Shown here: positions 24,455 through 38,000 of the stretch, piece by piece
Numbering within the stretch: position 1 is the first letter of the stretch
Layout of the letters: each line of letters opens with the position of its first letter
DNA from: Mya arenaria
Taxonomy: Eukaryota > Mollusca > Bivalvia > Myida > Myidae
Direction of reading: 5' to 3'
DNA length: 64,000 bases
NCBI RefSeq assembly: GCF_026914265.1
Contig: NC_069133.1
Location: forward strand, 9,121,937-9,185,936
The notes under the pieces: generated by a model
Told to the model about the DNA's origin: nothing
What the model saw: the letters and a program-made list of their open reading frames with translations, nothing else
The model's database searches: none
Program-made: the position numbers and the translations under genes

Positions 24455-25920
24455 TGTTGTCATGGCATACGTCAATTGACTGCGATTTTAGGCAGGGTCT
24501 CTGTTTTTGATACTTTTAGGCTAATATCCTAGGTATTTTTCATCAAAATTTGTATTATGTGTAGCGGTGATACCTTAAAAATGAGAAAGGGGACCACTGA
24601 CATCTATACCACAGTTTAGCCTAGGCCTCAACCTAAGTCACTGGCATAGGTCAATTGGCTGCGATTTTAGGATGGCTCTAGGTTATTGATATTTTTAGGC
24701 TATTACCCGTGGAATTTTTCATCAAATATTGAATATTTGTTGCGGTGATACCTTAAAAATAAGAAAGGGGACCACTGACACCTATACCACAGTGTAGCCT
24801 AGGCATTAACCTAGGTCATGGCATACGTCAATGGGCAGCGATTTTAGGCAGGGTCTCTGTTTTTGATACTTATAGGCTAATACCATAGGAATTTTCCATC
24901 AACATTTCAATTATGTGTAGCGGTGATACCTTAAATTGAGAAAGGGGACCTCTGACACCTATACTAGAGTGTAGCCTAGGCATAAACCTTGGTCATGGCA
25001 TAGGTCAATTGGCTGCGATTTTAGGAAGGTTTTGGGTTTTTGATACTTTTAGGTTATTACCCTAGTCATATTTCATTATAATTTCAATAATATTTAGCGG
25101 AGATACCTTAAAAATGAGAAAGGGGACCACTCTCACCTATACCAGAGTGTAGCCTTGCAATGAACCTATGTCTTGACAGACGTCACTGGTCTGCGATTTT
25201 AGGCAAGCTCTGGCTTTTTTTATACTTATAGGCATACACCCTAGGAATTGTCTACCATTTTTTCAGTTATTTGTAGCGCTGATACCTTAAATATGAGAAA
25301 GGGGACCACTCTCACCTATATTAGAGAGTAGCCTAGGCATGAACTTAGGTCATGGCATAGGTCATTAGTCTGCGATTTTAGGCTGACTCTTAGTTGTTGA
25401 TACCTATAGGTTAAATAGGTATCTCCGCTAAACATTATTGAAATTATAATGAAATTTGACTAGGGTATTAACCTAAAAGTATCAAAAACCCAAAGCCTGC
25501 CTAAAATCGCAGCCAATTGACCTATGCCATGACCTAGGTAAAGCCCTAGGCTACACTGGTATAGGTGCCACTGGTCCTCTTTCTCATTTTTAAGGTACCA
25601 CCGCTACACATAATTGAAATGTTGATGGAAAATGCCTAGGGTATTAACCTAAAAGTATTAAAAACCATGAGCCTGTCTAAAATCGCAGCCCACTGACCTA
25701 TGCCATGACCTAGGTAAAGGCCTAGGCTACACTGTGGTATAGGTGTCAGAGGTCCCTTTTCTCATTTTTAAGGTATCAACGCTAAACATTGTTGAAACTT
25801 TGATTGAAAATTCCTATGATGTTAGCCTAAACATATCAAAAACCCAGAGCCTGCCTAATATCGCAGCCAATTGACAGATGCCATGACCTAGGTTCGCAGT
25901 TCAGTGACCTATGCCATGAC
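24455..25920. repeat. ~178-bp satellite with an orientation switch
   Basis: Six forward units are marked by ctgcgattttagg at about 24480, 24659, 24836, 25014, 25191 and 25371. After about 25412 three units run in reverse, marked by ctaaaatcgcag or ctaatatcgcag near 25494, 25671 and 25848. Within a unit are gtagcggtgataccttaa and gagaaaggggaccac. The two halves form a large inverted repeat able to make a hairpin. Confidence 0.9.
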
Positions 25921-25984
25921 CAAGAGCAGCTTCTATTCTATATTAAAATAACATTTATTAATATACTTAAAATTCCGATGATTC

Positions 25985-26060
25985 GGTGCTAGCACCGTGG
26001 TTTCGGTGATAGCACCGCGGCGCTGCGGCGCTGCGGTGCTGCGGTGCTACGGTGCTAACT
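25985..26060. repeat. Short GC-rich CGGTGCT repeat
   Basis: Irregular copies of gcggtgct / gcaccg with internal palindromes (gtgctagcaccg), strikingly GC-rich against the AT-rich surroundings. Confidence 0.7.
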
Positions 26061-26283
26061 TCACGCACATAAAAATAAATGGCAAATTTTATATAGGGCA
26101 AACGGGAGACAATCTTCAATATATAAAATATTCCATTTTTATAAATTTCACAGTAATGATGTTTCAGCTAGGTTATAAAAAGAGCTTTTTTCATTGACAT
26201 TTTAAGCCTTACTAAAAATAAAATTGAAAACGTGACAATTTACGTTGTGTACGCAAATATGTGAACTGGTACTTTATTGTATA

Positions 26284-26361
26284 ACACACACACACGCACA
26301 CACGCACGCACGCACGCACGCACACACAACACACCCACACACGCACACGCACACGCACACA

Positions 26362-26393
<32 letters not shown>

Positions 26394-26403
26394 GTATGTA
26401 TAT
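26284..26403. repeat. CA / CACG / TA microsatellite
   Basis: Runs of (CA)n, (GCAC)n and a short (TA)n. They end at the left border of duplication copy B. Confidence 0.9.
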
Positions 26404-26940
26404 TCACGGCTCAGTGCGTGTAAACGGACTTTTTTAAAAGAGTGTATATTATAGTATCTCAAGCAAATCATTTCAAGCTGGACAAATTCGTTTACCCGTA
26501 ATAAAGCATCGACATACGGTGTATCAATGTGCTCTAAATACTAATCCTGTTCATTTTGTAAAGATCTGTAACAAGGAAGAAATATACTATAAAAAAATCA
26601 TTATACTCGGTTAATATAATCTAGAGCGTGACTGTTAAAGCTATCACCCGTGTATAGAAGGAGTGGTTTTGTCTTATTTAAGATTATACGTCGCTTGTCT
26701 TGACAATATAGTTCATATGACAAATCGACTCTGTAATCCGGAAGATTTGTGTGGTTTTGTAAAAATATCTGGACAAATATCGAGTTTGTGTTCATTTTGA
26801 TCACCGGATAAACCGATCAATTTAAAATTAATTTTCCAGCAAAGCGTTCCGTTTGTGGGTTATAGTATAACAGTTTTATAGGGAAAACTAAGTAAAGAAA
26901 ATACAAGGAAATAGAGTGTTACGTATTAAACAACTACAAG

Positions 26941-27021
26941 ATGAGGATTCCGGGGCAGGACTCGTCGGAAGTGAATATCGTAACTAAATATGTGTTGTTC
27001 TTCCTCAACCTTTCAATATTT
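26941..27021 (+). CDS. Tetraspanin B first exon, distal copy
   Basis: 27 codons, MRIPGQDSSEVNIVTKYVLF and on, donor GTAAGT at 27022. The flanks on both sides align to gene A exon 1, so this is the positional equivalent. Distance to exon 2 is 5.4 kb. Confidence 0.75.
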
Positions 27022-30000
27022 GTAAGTATAGTGTAAATATCATCTGTATATTTGAGTTGCCACTGCAGTTCTAAAAATACCTAACGAAACGTGATCGAAA
27101 TTATATGTTTTCCAATGGAATTGTAGTATTTTCAAATCTATCGTACTCTTTATATTGGAAATTCGCCAGTCAGGCGTTTTCGGTTTTCATAACAGCCAAT
27201 AGAAGAAATATTATATGAAACACTAAACTTTTTGTTGCGTAATGTGTATGCATCTACCAAATAAGTGTGCCTAACCTCTGCGCTTATAATAACCGTTACA
27301 CGATACGTATTGCTACTATGGACAGTCATGTTAATATTATTCTTGTGTTTTATTTAAACACACCAAAACAATGCATGTTAATAAATGAAATGTTGTTGGA
27401 TAAACCACAAAATCATGATTAACGCAATGGATCATTTACCCGTAATTGTACACCAACTTAAACGCTTCGGTAGATGAAATCTTTCAAAATTCTATAATTA
27501 CAATTCAAGTTCCTTTAGAAAAGAATTTTCACAAAGAAATAATTGAGTAAACTATTAATTATTTCGTAATAGCTTGTATAAAACGTGACATATTTGAATA
27601 CACCTGAACAATTTCGATGCAAAGGGTTTAATAATAGCCATACTGTACTTCTATTTACATTAAAACTTCATCGCTTACATCCGGAAGAATTATGTGTTAT
27701 GTTACTTTTATCTGAACTAGATTTTGGTCAATTTCCCCCTTTTAAAAAAAGAAAGAAGCTTTACGGTTCGCAAATGTAAGACGGTTGGCAGGTCGGTAGA
27801 CCAAACCTTGTCTGAAAAATAACTCGAGAAGGTTTTGACCAAGGACATTCAAGTTCAGTGCAAGGCCCCCTTGACTAGTCGAAGACCGCCTGTGTGTTTT
27901 AGATCAGTAGGTCAATGGTCAAGGTCACGGTCAACAGTCTTAGGATAACATTGTCTACACAATTACACCGGAAGTGTTTGAAATAGGACTATACAATCTT
28001 ATTTGTTGATTGCCATGGACTAAAAGATGACCCCATTTGTTTTTGAGGCCAGAAGGTAAAATATCAAGACTAGTCAACAATATTATGAAAACATTACCCG
28101 CGCCATCACTCGGGAAAGGTCTAATCTAGAAACATGGAGGTTCAGTGGCAGTTTTACTTGACACGAAACAAATGATCCATATTAAAGTTTCGGCCAACAT
28201 TCTTGATGAATATTCGGCCAAAAAATAGCTCAAGAACAGTTCGACAAAATACAATCAAACTTTAGGGATAGCCTGCAATTTACCAGTAAATGACCCCATT
28301 GTTTTAAGGGTATGGCAACGGTACGAACACTTTGACCTCACATTACCTAGATACCGATTTCGTTTAAATTTATTAAACTTCAATTTTAAATGGAAGATTG
28401 CCATGAACCAACAAAAGACCCCTATTGATTTTGAGATTTGTAGGTAAAATAAGGTCACGGTCGATATTGGTATGAAAGCTTTGTCCACATAATAACTTGA
28501 TAACCGTTTAACATAGGACCATGAAATTTAAGTCGTTGGTTGCCCTTCATCATCCGGAAACCAGTTGTAACCACAACTGTTTATGAGTTCAGTAGTTCTA
28601 AACTGCCGAAGCGTTGTGTTAAACAGCACTATTTCGACAAAAATTGTTTGCAGTCGATACAGTTTATGTTAAAATACAAAAATAGAATGCATTGATTTAC
28701 ATTCGTATTTGATATTTAGACATATTTATATTAATTGTTTAATAGATGTAATATATCGATTGATACATTGATCACAAAAGTGTACAGTTATTTATCCGCG
28801 TGGGGCATGGCTTACCGGATATTATATGAAAAATATTGAATCTTTGAATCTATATAAAAGCTGCACCCTCACAGCTTTACCATTTTTACAACTTTTTTTA
28901 TTTTTGTCTTGAAAAGAGCAAGTTTTTGCGTAAATATCTGTAACCCAATGATGTAAGATTGTTGACAAAAAATCAGATCGTATATTTTTATATTTCCGTT
29001 CGAAAATTAATGTTTTATGGTTTAAACCGTTACTAACGGTTTAAGAAAAATGCATAAAACATCAATTTTTGAACTTAAATATAAAAAATCTGCGATCTAT
29101 ATATATTTTTGTCAGCAGTCTTATAGAACTAGTTTCCATGGATTGTCGCAAAATTGGCTCGTTCCAAGACAAAAAATAAAAAGGTTGTCAAAACGTTCAA
29201 TTCGTGAGAGTGCAGCTTTAACAGGACTAGACAGAATTGAATGTTAGATTTGACATGAAAAAGAATGTCAACTTATCTTAAAGGGAAAATTATGTGAATT
29301 ATATTCCTTCCGTATTTAATGAAAATTATTACTACATACATATATTTCGATATTTGATGCTCAAGATTATGAATCACCAGTAATCCGATAAGCTACATCG
29401 TTCTTAGATCTAATTAAGACCAAAATTGAATACCACCTCTGAGTGAATCAACTACGAGGGCCTTAACTATTTAAACCATGACATTTAACTTACCGATGAG
29501 ACTGACCTCAAAACACCATTGGGTCTTCCCTTAAAGCCGGGTGATGACCTTTATCTTTACTTATTGCTTTAAGCTACTTACAAAATACTTGTGTATGGAC
29601 AGTGATTATTTTCTTAGATTCTAACTAAGAAGTGAACATTTGTCGATGGTTGTACCAGGGTGCAATATATTATGCATTGACTGATTATTATGCTCTCAAC
29701 GAAACTATGGCGTTTAAAGGGACTGTACACCAGATTTGCGCCAAAAGAAAATCTGTTACAATTCTCAGGACAACTATTTAATAGAATGTGTTACGCTTTT
29801 ATAGCATAATTGTAAAAAAAGTACCATAATGTGATAAAAAAAATTCGGGTTTGAACCGGTGTCGCCAAAATTGTGTTGTATCCACTGTGCTACGAAGGCT
29901 TACTCCAGACGAGTGGTATATTTAAGCTATATACCTAACCTGGTAATATCACGTGATAACATCGACTAGACAATCACTCATAAGGAATGAATTCTACTGG

Positions 30001-30532
30001 GTAGACATACCCAGTAAAAACAATTAATGGAAAAATACGAAATAAATGCTAACCAGAAATACATTGTAAACTATGTGGTACTTCAGTTAGTAAGTTTCAA
30101 TGCATTGTACACATTAATACAAACTTTATGTCTGTTTTCGACAATTTTCTTTTTTTATTGCAATTTGATCATCTGGTGCACAGTTGATTTAAATTTGTAC
30201 ATGTTAGTGAATGTATCGAATAACCTCAATAGTATATATTTCTAATAGACTGTCATTATAAACCATTTATCATAAACAATAAAATAAATAAATCATAAAA
30301 GTATACCATAAATATACACCATTAATGTATACCATCAATATATACCATAAATAAATACAATGAATATATATAATGAATATACACGTAAAAAATGTAATGA
30401 ATATAATCAATATATACAAGATAAATAGATGTCTTAAAATATATCATCAATATTAATAATAAATATATATCATAAATATATACCATAATATATATAATAA
30501 ATATATACCATAACTATATATCATAACTATAT

Positions 30533-30589
<57 letters not shown>

Positions 30590-30594
30590 CATAA

Positions 30595-30664
<70 letters not shown>

Positions 30665-32049
30665 TAAATATGTACCATAGATATCGATCTCACTAAAATC
30701 ATATCGTGCCATTACGTTGTGCACATAGTGTAGAGTCGTGAAACGAATATTGGGGACTTGATTTGAATGTGATACCGTAAATATACATGATAAAAATAAC
30801 CATAAATATTTCATAAATATATAAAATAAATTTATATCATAAACGTATCATAACTATATACCATATTATCCTAACATAAACCATACCATGTGTACATACC
30901 CTATCGAAATCAAAACAAGTAATAAACAATGGCTAACCGGTCCATTTCCCCAGGGCTAGAAAGGAATTTAAACGCTCTGATAAACGATGCGCTTATTAAC
31001 TACCGGTCATGCTCCCTTTGTAAAGAACTCTCGCAAGGAAGAAATAATACACCATGATATCGATTTATTTTTAGGTAAATCTATTGTAGATCGTGACATT
31101 GTTGAACACACCCTTGTTGAGAACGTCCAGTGTTTGTATTTACATTGAACTTCAGATTTTGAAAAGCTGACCTGAAATTTGAAGGATTCGAATGCTATTG
31201 TAAAGTTATTTAGACAAGTTATTAAGTCTGTGGATCACTGGACATACTGTAAAGTGACTGTATGTGTGTTTTCGTTTATGAGATATTGCCGTTTAAAGGA
31301 CAAACGATAGGGATACTAACATTTCGAATGTGAAGGAATAAAATTGCTTTATAAACAACTGCAAGATGAAGCTTCCGGGGCAGGATTCGTCGGAAGTGAA
31401 TCTCGTTTCTAAATATGTGTTGTTCTTTGTCAACTTCTTAATATGTGTAAGTATAGTGTTACATCAGGTGGACATTTTTGATGGTGCAATTCCGAACTCT
31501 CCAGTACCTAATGACAGAATGTGTCTTAAAGCTGCACTCTAACAGATAGCACGTTTTGACAACTTTTTTTATTTTTTGTCTTGGAACGAGCCGATTTTTG
31601 CGAAGATCCAAGGAAACCAGTTATATAAGACGGGTGACACAAAATAGATCGCAGATCTTTATAATTAAGTTCAAAAAATTGATATTGAATGCATTTTTCT
31701 TAAAACGTAAGTAACGGTTTAAGCCATAAAACATTAATTTTCAAACGGAAATATGACAATCTACGACTTGATTTTTTGTCAGCAATCTTATATCATTGGT
31801 TTGCAGATATTTACGCAAATATTTGCTCTTTCGAAGACAAAAAATAAAAATGTTGTAGAAATGTTATATCTTTGAGAGTGCAGCTTTAAAGAGTCTGTGG
31901 CAGTGTGAATGTTTAAAGGTCATAACGCTTAAGATGGTGGTATTGATAGCATTTTTGTGTTTTATATCGTAATGACAAGTCAATGGCATGGCAAATGCAT
32001 GTATATCTACATGAAAGCATTTGCTTCTGTGGTACTTAACACTCTCTCT

Positions 32050-32089
<40 letters not shown>

Positions 32090-35000
32090 GTGTGCGTGTG
32101 CGTATGTGTTTTATCCACCGCCGAAAAGCGAATGGGATATGGAAATGGTAAGCGTGTGTGGGTCCGTGCGTGCCGCAATCATGTGTGCCCAGAGGATAAC
32201 TCTAACTTAAGAAGTGTTTGAGACATTGATCTCAAACATCTACTTTAACATATGAAGGAGAGGTGCAATGCCAATGAAACTTAACTCTGGCTGCGATTTG
32301 TTTTAGTTATAGCTTTTTGTTCAGTTGCTTTCATTGGAACATAACTTAAAAAGATGGCGGAAATGTTATTTTTTGTATCTGTAAAAAATTATCCTTATAT
32401 TATGATTGTTTTGTCTGCTTCCAGATCGTTGCGCTCGCGGTTGTGGCGTTGATGACGTATGTGCTGGTGGTGAAGGAAAAGAAGGTGGAAGAAGCATATG
32501 ACTTCTTCCTGGATCCTTCCTGCATCCTTTGCCTGTTTGGCTGTGTCGCCCTCCTCGCCTCCCTAGTCGGATGGTGGGGGCCCTTCCGGGAGAATGTGGG
32601 CGTCCTCAGAGCAGTGAGTAGATGCAATATTAACAATACTTCCTCATTTTTTATGTTTAAGGTTTTCACATCGTAATGTAAGAATGTGATAGGTATAAGA
32701 TCATCCACATGTGAAAGAAATCCATCAAAATTGATGAAAAAATGAAATCGATACTAGATATGAAGTAGGAGTCAATTACGACAAAACAATCAATAGCGTC
32801 TAGAAACAAGATACAGAGGTGTTGATTTAAAGTCGAATATATGATTACAATATTATTTCCTCAATGATTTATTTTCCGACATGAATAACAAACATACCTG
32901 GAAATAAAAGCATATAGTTTTAAATAGGTTACACATGAAATAAAGTATATACAAACGCCGTATATGATCATGCAGACAATTACAAAAAGTTAAATGGATT
33001 AGAGGACTGTTCACAATAAAACTACGGAAATTCTTAAAATAAATCATCCATCTAATTTGGAAATAAAACTCAGCATAACCAATGCCAATTTTGAAACCAG
33101 AACTTTTAACTTATCAAGTTCTTAAGCGTAAAAAGCTCAAAAATATTAATTCAGTAAGCCAAATTTCTTACTTAACTATTATCTTACTAAATAACATATA
33201 GTTTATCGTTACAAGTATAAAGATAATGTTGCCTGAGGCACGTTTCAATAAAGATCCTGGTCGAATTTAGTCGTAAAGTGAAGTGATCTTAGTCTGTATA
33301 GTTTCCTTACTGAGCCAGAATTAGAAAATTAAAATTCAACGAAAAAAAATATGAGGTTTGAAGTTTTGTTAAGTTTGTGTTACAAGTATTTACGGGTGAT
33401 GAGGTATGGACTATGGAAAGCGTTTTCAACGAGACGAAGTTGCCCCTCTGTGGCCAATAAAGCGATATACACGCTGATATGATGTGCGGTAATACCCGTG
33501 TACCAATGTTTCAGTCCGATAATGCCCGCGTCTGAGTGTGACAGTACCCGTGTACCTGTGTTTAAGTGGGATACTTCCTGCGTTCCTGTGTTTCAGTAAA
33601 GTAATGTCTGCTTTTCAGTGTGAGTCTACCTCTTTATCCGTTTGCTTTTGAGTGTGATAATACCCGCGTACCTGTGTTTCAGTACAAAAGTGGCTGCGTT
33701 CAACTGGGTAATTTCCAAGAACCTGTGTTTTTGTGCGATAATAACCGTGAACCTGTGTTTCAGTGCGATAATACCTGATGTGTACCTGTGTTTCAGTGCG
33801 ATAATACCCGTGTACCTGCGTTTCAATGCGATAATAACCGTGTACCTGTGTTTCAGTGCGATAATAACCGTGTACCTGTGTTTCAGTGCGATAGTACCCA
33901 TGTACCTGTGCTTCAGTGCAATAATGCATGTGTTCCTGCGTTTAAGTGCGATAATAACCGTGTACCTGTGTTTCAGTGCGATAATGCATGTGTTCCTGTG
34001 TTTAAATGCAATAATAACCGTATACCAGTGTTTCAGTGCGATAATACCTGTGTACCTGTGTTTCAGTGCGATAATGCATGTGTTCCTGTGTTTAAATGCA
34101 ATAATAACCGTATACCAGTGTTTCAGTGCGATAATAACCGTGTACCTGTGTTTCAGTGCGATAATGCATGTGTTCCTGTGTTTAAATGCAATAATAACCG
34201 TATACCAGTGTTTCAGTGCGATAATACCTGTGTACCTGTGTTTCAGTGCGATAATACCCGTGTCCCTATGCTTCAGTGCGATACTTCCTGTAAACTTGTG
34301 TTTCAGTACTGTAATATCTGCGTTTCGGTTTGATAAAACGTGTTTTTCAGAGCGATAATACCTGTGTGTCTGTGTTTCACAGCGATAAAATATATGTACC
34401 TGTGTTTAAGTACGATATAACTGCGTTTCGGTGCGATACTATCTGTGTGTTTTTTCAGTGCGATAAAACCTGTCTACCTGTGTTTCAGTACGAAATAACT
34501 GTGTTATAGTACGATAGTATCTGTCTGTGTTACAGTTTGATAAAGCCTGTGTTTCAGTACGATTATATCTGTATTTCAGTTTCAGATAATTTCTGTGTTT
34601 CAGTACGATGATAGCTGAACATGTTTCAGTGTGGCAATGCCTGAGTTGCTATGTAATCCCTCCTACCTGTGTTTCAGTACGTGTGGATGATGACTATCTT
34701 GTTTTTCTTACAAATTGCGTTCGTTATAATCATCTTCGTGGCGGTGTACTCGCCGGAAGCTCAGAAGGCATTGCACTTGTACCCGGACGATGCGCTTAAC
34801 AAGGCGGTAGTTCAATACTGGGACGACGATGATCTACGGGACCTCGTGAACTACTTCCAGGAAACGGTGCGTTGGTCTCTTGTTCCACCACACAATTATC
34901 ATATGAGTTGTTGAATATATTTATCATATGAGTTGTCGAATATATTTTAACGATAAGTTAACAGCATAAATTACGGGCCACATTACATGTTTTCATGCCT

Positions 35001-38000
35001 ACAGAGATGGTAAACGGGTGAAAATATTGTACTGATCCTTTTGGGGGGAAATAATGATTTATATAAATGTAAACACGCCTTTTAGTCTAGCTTTCAGTGT
35101 TGTTTGGGCCCTTTTATTCTGCGGGGTTTATGTTTGAATATTTGACATCTTGACATGTCTCTGTAGTTTTCATTGTATGAATGAAAATGTAATAAGTTTA
35201 CTTGTTAAAGGGACTAGACACCAGGTGATACAATTCCATGAGAGAAATAAAATCGTCGAAAACTTATTTAAAGTTGATAAAGTTTTGTACAATGCAATGA
35301 TTTTTACTTACTGTTGTATCACATCGCTAACCCAACTTTTGCAGTTCTTTCGCAGTTTTCAAATTCGCAATTTACTGGGGTTGACTACCACGTAGATCCC
35401 AATAAGTTTAAAAATGGCGTCGGTATATTCATCTGTACTCATAAACAGTTATGATTTAAGCTGGGAAACCAGTATGCGCTATTTTCAAACGGAAAACTTA
35501 GATGAGACAGCAACATGATTTTTGGGCTTATTCTTTTAATAATGTAAAATTATGTAATATCGGCCTCCAACTAGCTCGCATTGACATTGTTTTGAGGATA
35601 AAATGCATTGCCGATTTTTGAACCACTTCGTGTCTAACCCCTTTAAGCTGCTTTGCTTAACCACTCCAAAGGAATCTGTTCCCGTATTAAACGTACATTG
35701 AGACTATTTGACAAATAGGACCTTAGAACAAACCATAACATTTGTGAAATATATAAAATCAGATTAATACACAGGCTAATTTGTACCCTATTCTGCAGTT
35801 TGCCTGTTGTGGTACGAGCGACAATGATGAGGGTTATAAGGACTGGGCAAAGAACGAGTATTACAACTGCAGTGTTTCCGAATTACAGAAAAAATCTAAC
35901 CCACTCTTCTGCTCCGTGCCATACTCCTGTTGTTTTCCAAATGAGGTAAGCTTACCATAGCCACAATAGTGATTCTAAACGGTCATTCAATCCGCTCTTC
36001 TGCTCCGTGCCATACTCTTGTGAGGTAAGCTAACCGTAACATCAATAGTGACCCTGAACGGTCATTCAACCCGCTCTTCTGCTCCGTGCCATACTCTTGT
36101 GAGGTATCACAATAGTGACCCTGAACGGTCATTCAACCCGCTCTTCTGCTCCGTGCCATACTCCTGTTGTCATCCTTATGAGGTAAGCTAAACGTAACAG
36201 CAATAGTGACCCTGAACGGTCATTCAATCCGCTCTTCTGCTCCGTGCCATACTCTTGTGAGGTAAGCTAACCGTAACAGCAATAGTGACCCTGAACGGTC
36301 ATTCAATCCGCTCTTCTGCTCCGTGCCATACTCTTGTGAGGTAAGCTAACCGTAACATCAATAGTGACCCTGAACGGTCATTCAACCCGCTCTTCTGCTC
36401 CGTGCCATACTCTTGTGAGGTATCACAATAGTGACCCTGAACGGTCATTCAACCCGCTCTTCTGCTCCGTGCCATACTCCTGTTGTCATCCTTATGAGGT
36501 AAGCTAAACGTAACAGCAATAGTGACCCTGAACGGTCATTCAATCCGCTCTTCTGCTCCGTGCCATACTCTTGTGAGGTAAGCTAACCGTAACAGCAATA
36601 GTGACCCTGAACGGTCATTCCACCCGCTCTTTTGCTCCGTGCCATACTCTTGTGAGGTAAGCTAACCGTAACCACAATAGTGACCCTGAACGGTCATTCA
36701 ACCCGCTCTTCTGCTCCGTGCCATACTCCTGTTGTCATCCTTATGAGGTAAGCTAAACGTAACAGCAATAGTGACCCTGAACGGTCATTCAACCCGCTCT
36801 TCTGCTCCGTGCCATACTCTTGTGAGTTAAGCTAACCGTAACAGCAATAGTGACCCTGAACGGTCATTCAACGCGCTCTTCTGCCCCGTGCCATCAGTTG
36901 TTATCCGTATGACGTGAGCTTACTATAGTTTCTCTAAGATTCTTGACAGTTACATAAGTACATCGTTATTCGGATTGTGCTTGCGAGCTATATATGATAC
37001 GGACGTAGTTTTCTCTGCAATTCCTTTAATGGTTTATTTGCTACCGTTTGAAGTATTAAAAATGATTAACATTTAAAAGTTATTGCCCTTTCATTAATGT
37101 TATTATTTTACTTTTATTAATGCGATAACATTTTTTGCTGAACTTAACTTCCTTAAGCGAAAAACAATCAATCAATACTATGTAATGGTTTAAGGTTGTT
37201 GGTTTAAATACTTACAAAAATAGATGATTGATCCGGCACAGTCGCCTAACAATTTATTTTGTGTTAGTACATACTAACAACCTTTAACTTTTAAATGGTC
37301 CACGTGTTTTGTGAACTTTCTACTGAATGGGCCAGCCACTGTTTACAGCTATCGCTTCACCTGATTTAAATCAAACTTTAACTTTCCCAAATGATCTTTT
37401 TTCTGTTCCACAAAACCACTCATGATTATATATTGCCATCCCTGGATACTGGAGAAGTTTCATCTCAACAAACTTGAATGCATATAAAGACTTAAAAGCA
37501 CACTTATTTTGCTATTGTTACGATAAAACTGGTTTTTATAGCCTTATAAATTTGATAGTCTTTTCAACCGGATAACAATTAAAGTGTCATAAAACATACT
37601 TACACGGGTCATGACGAGTTTCTTCTTATCTTCGTAGCACGTCATATTTAATTTAAAAGCGTATGACTGAAACATGAGTGATCTTCGATGTTGTTTTTTT
37701 TCATTTCTTCGGTAATCAACCGTCGTGTCGTGTCTTATCAAGCGAAATGATTCACCATTGTGTTGTTATTTAAATAAATATTTTTACTGTCGTTATGAAA
37801 TGTACACGATTTAGTGGTCATCATTATATTTTGTCGAATAAAAAGGCAGTTTGTCTCAAGTTTTAAAATACATTGTTAGTATACATGAACTTACGCAAAA
37901 TGAATGGTAATGTGACTGTGTCACATCAATCTATTCATTTTGTATACACGTGCATTCTAACTATCTTTAAACTATACATAGTTCGAGTATATCACATTGT

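Noticed and set aside
26245..26471. Thr-His or Cys-Val repeat proteins
   Set aside because: Translations of a CA microsatellite.
33615..34358. Long overlapping open frames on both strands
   Set aside because: They follow from a stop-free 30-bp minisatellite and have no start context, domain or splice support of their own.
35900..36915. CRISPR-like regular array
   Set aside because: Eukaryotic context; there are no unique spacers between units, and the units derive from the neighbouring exon junction.
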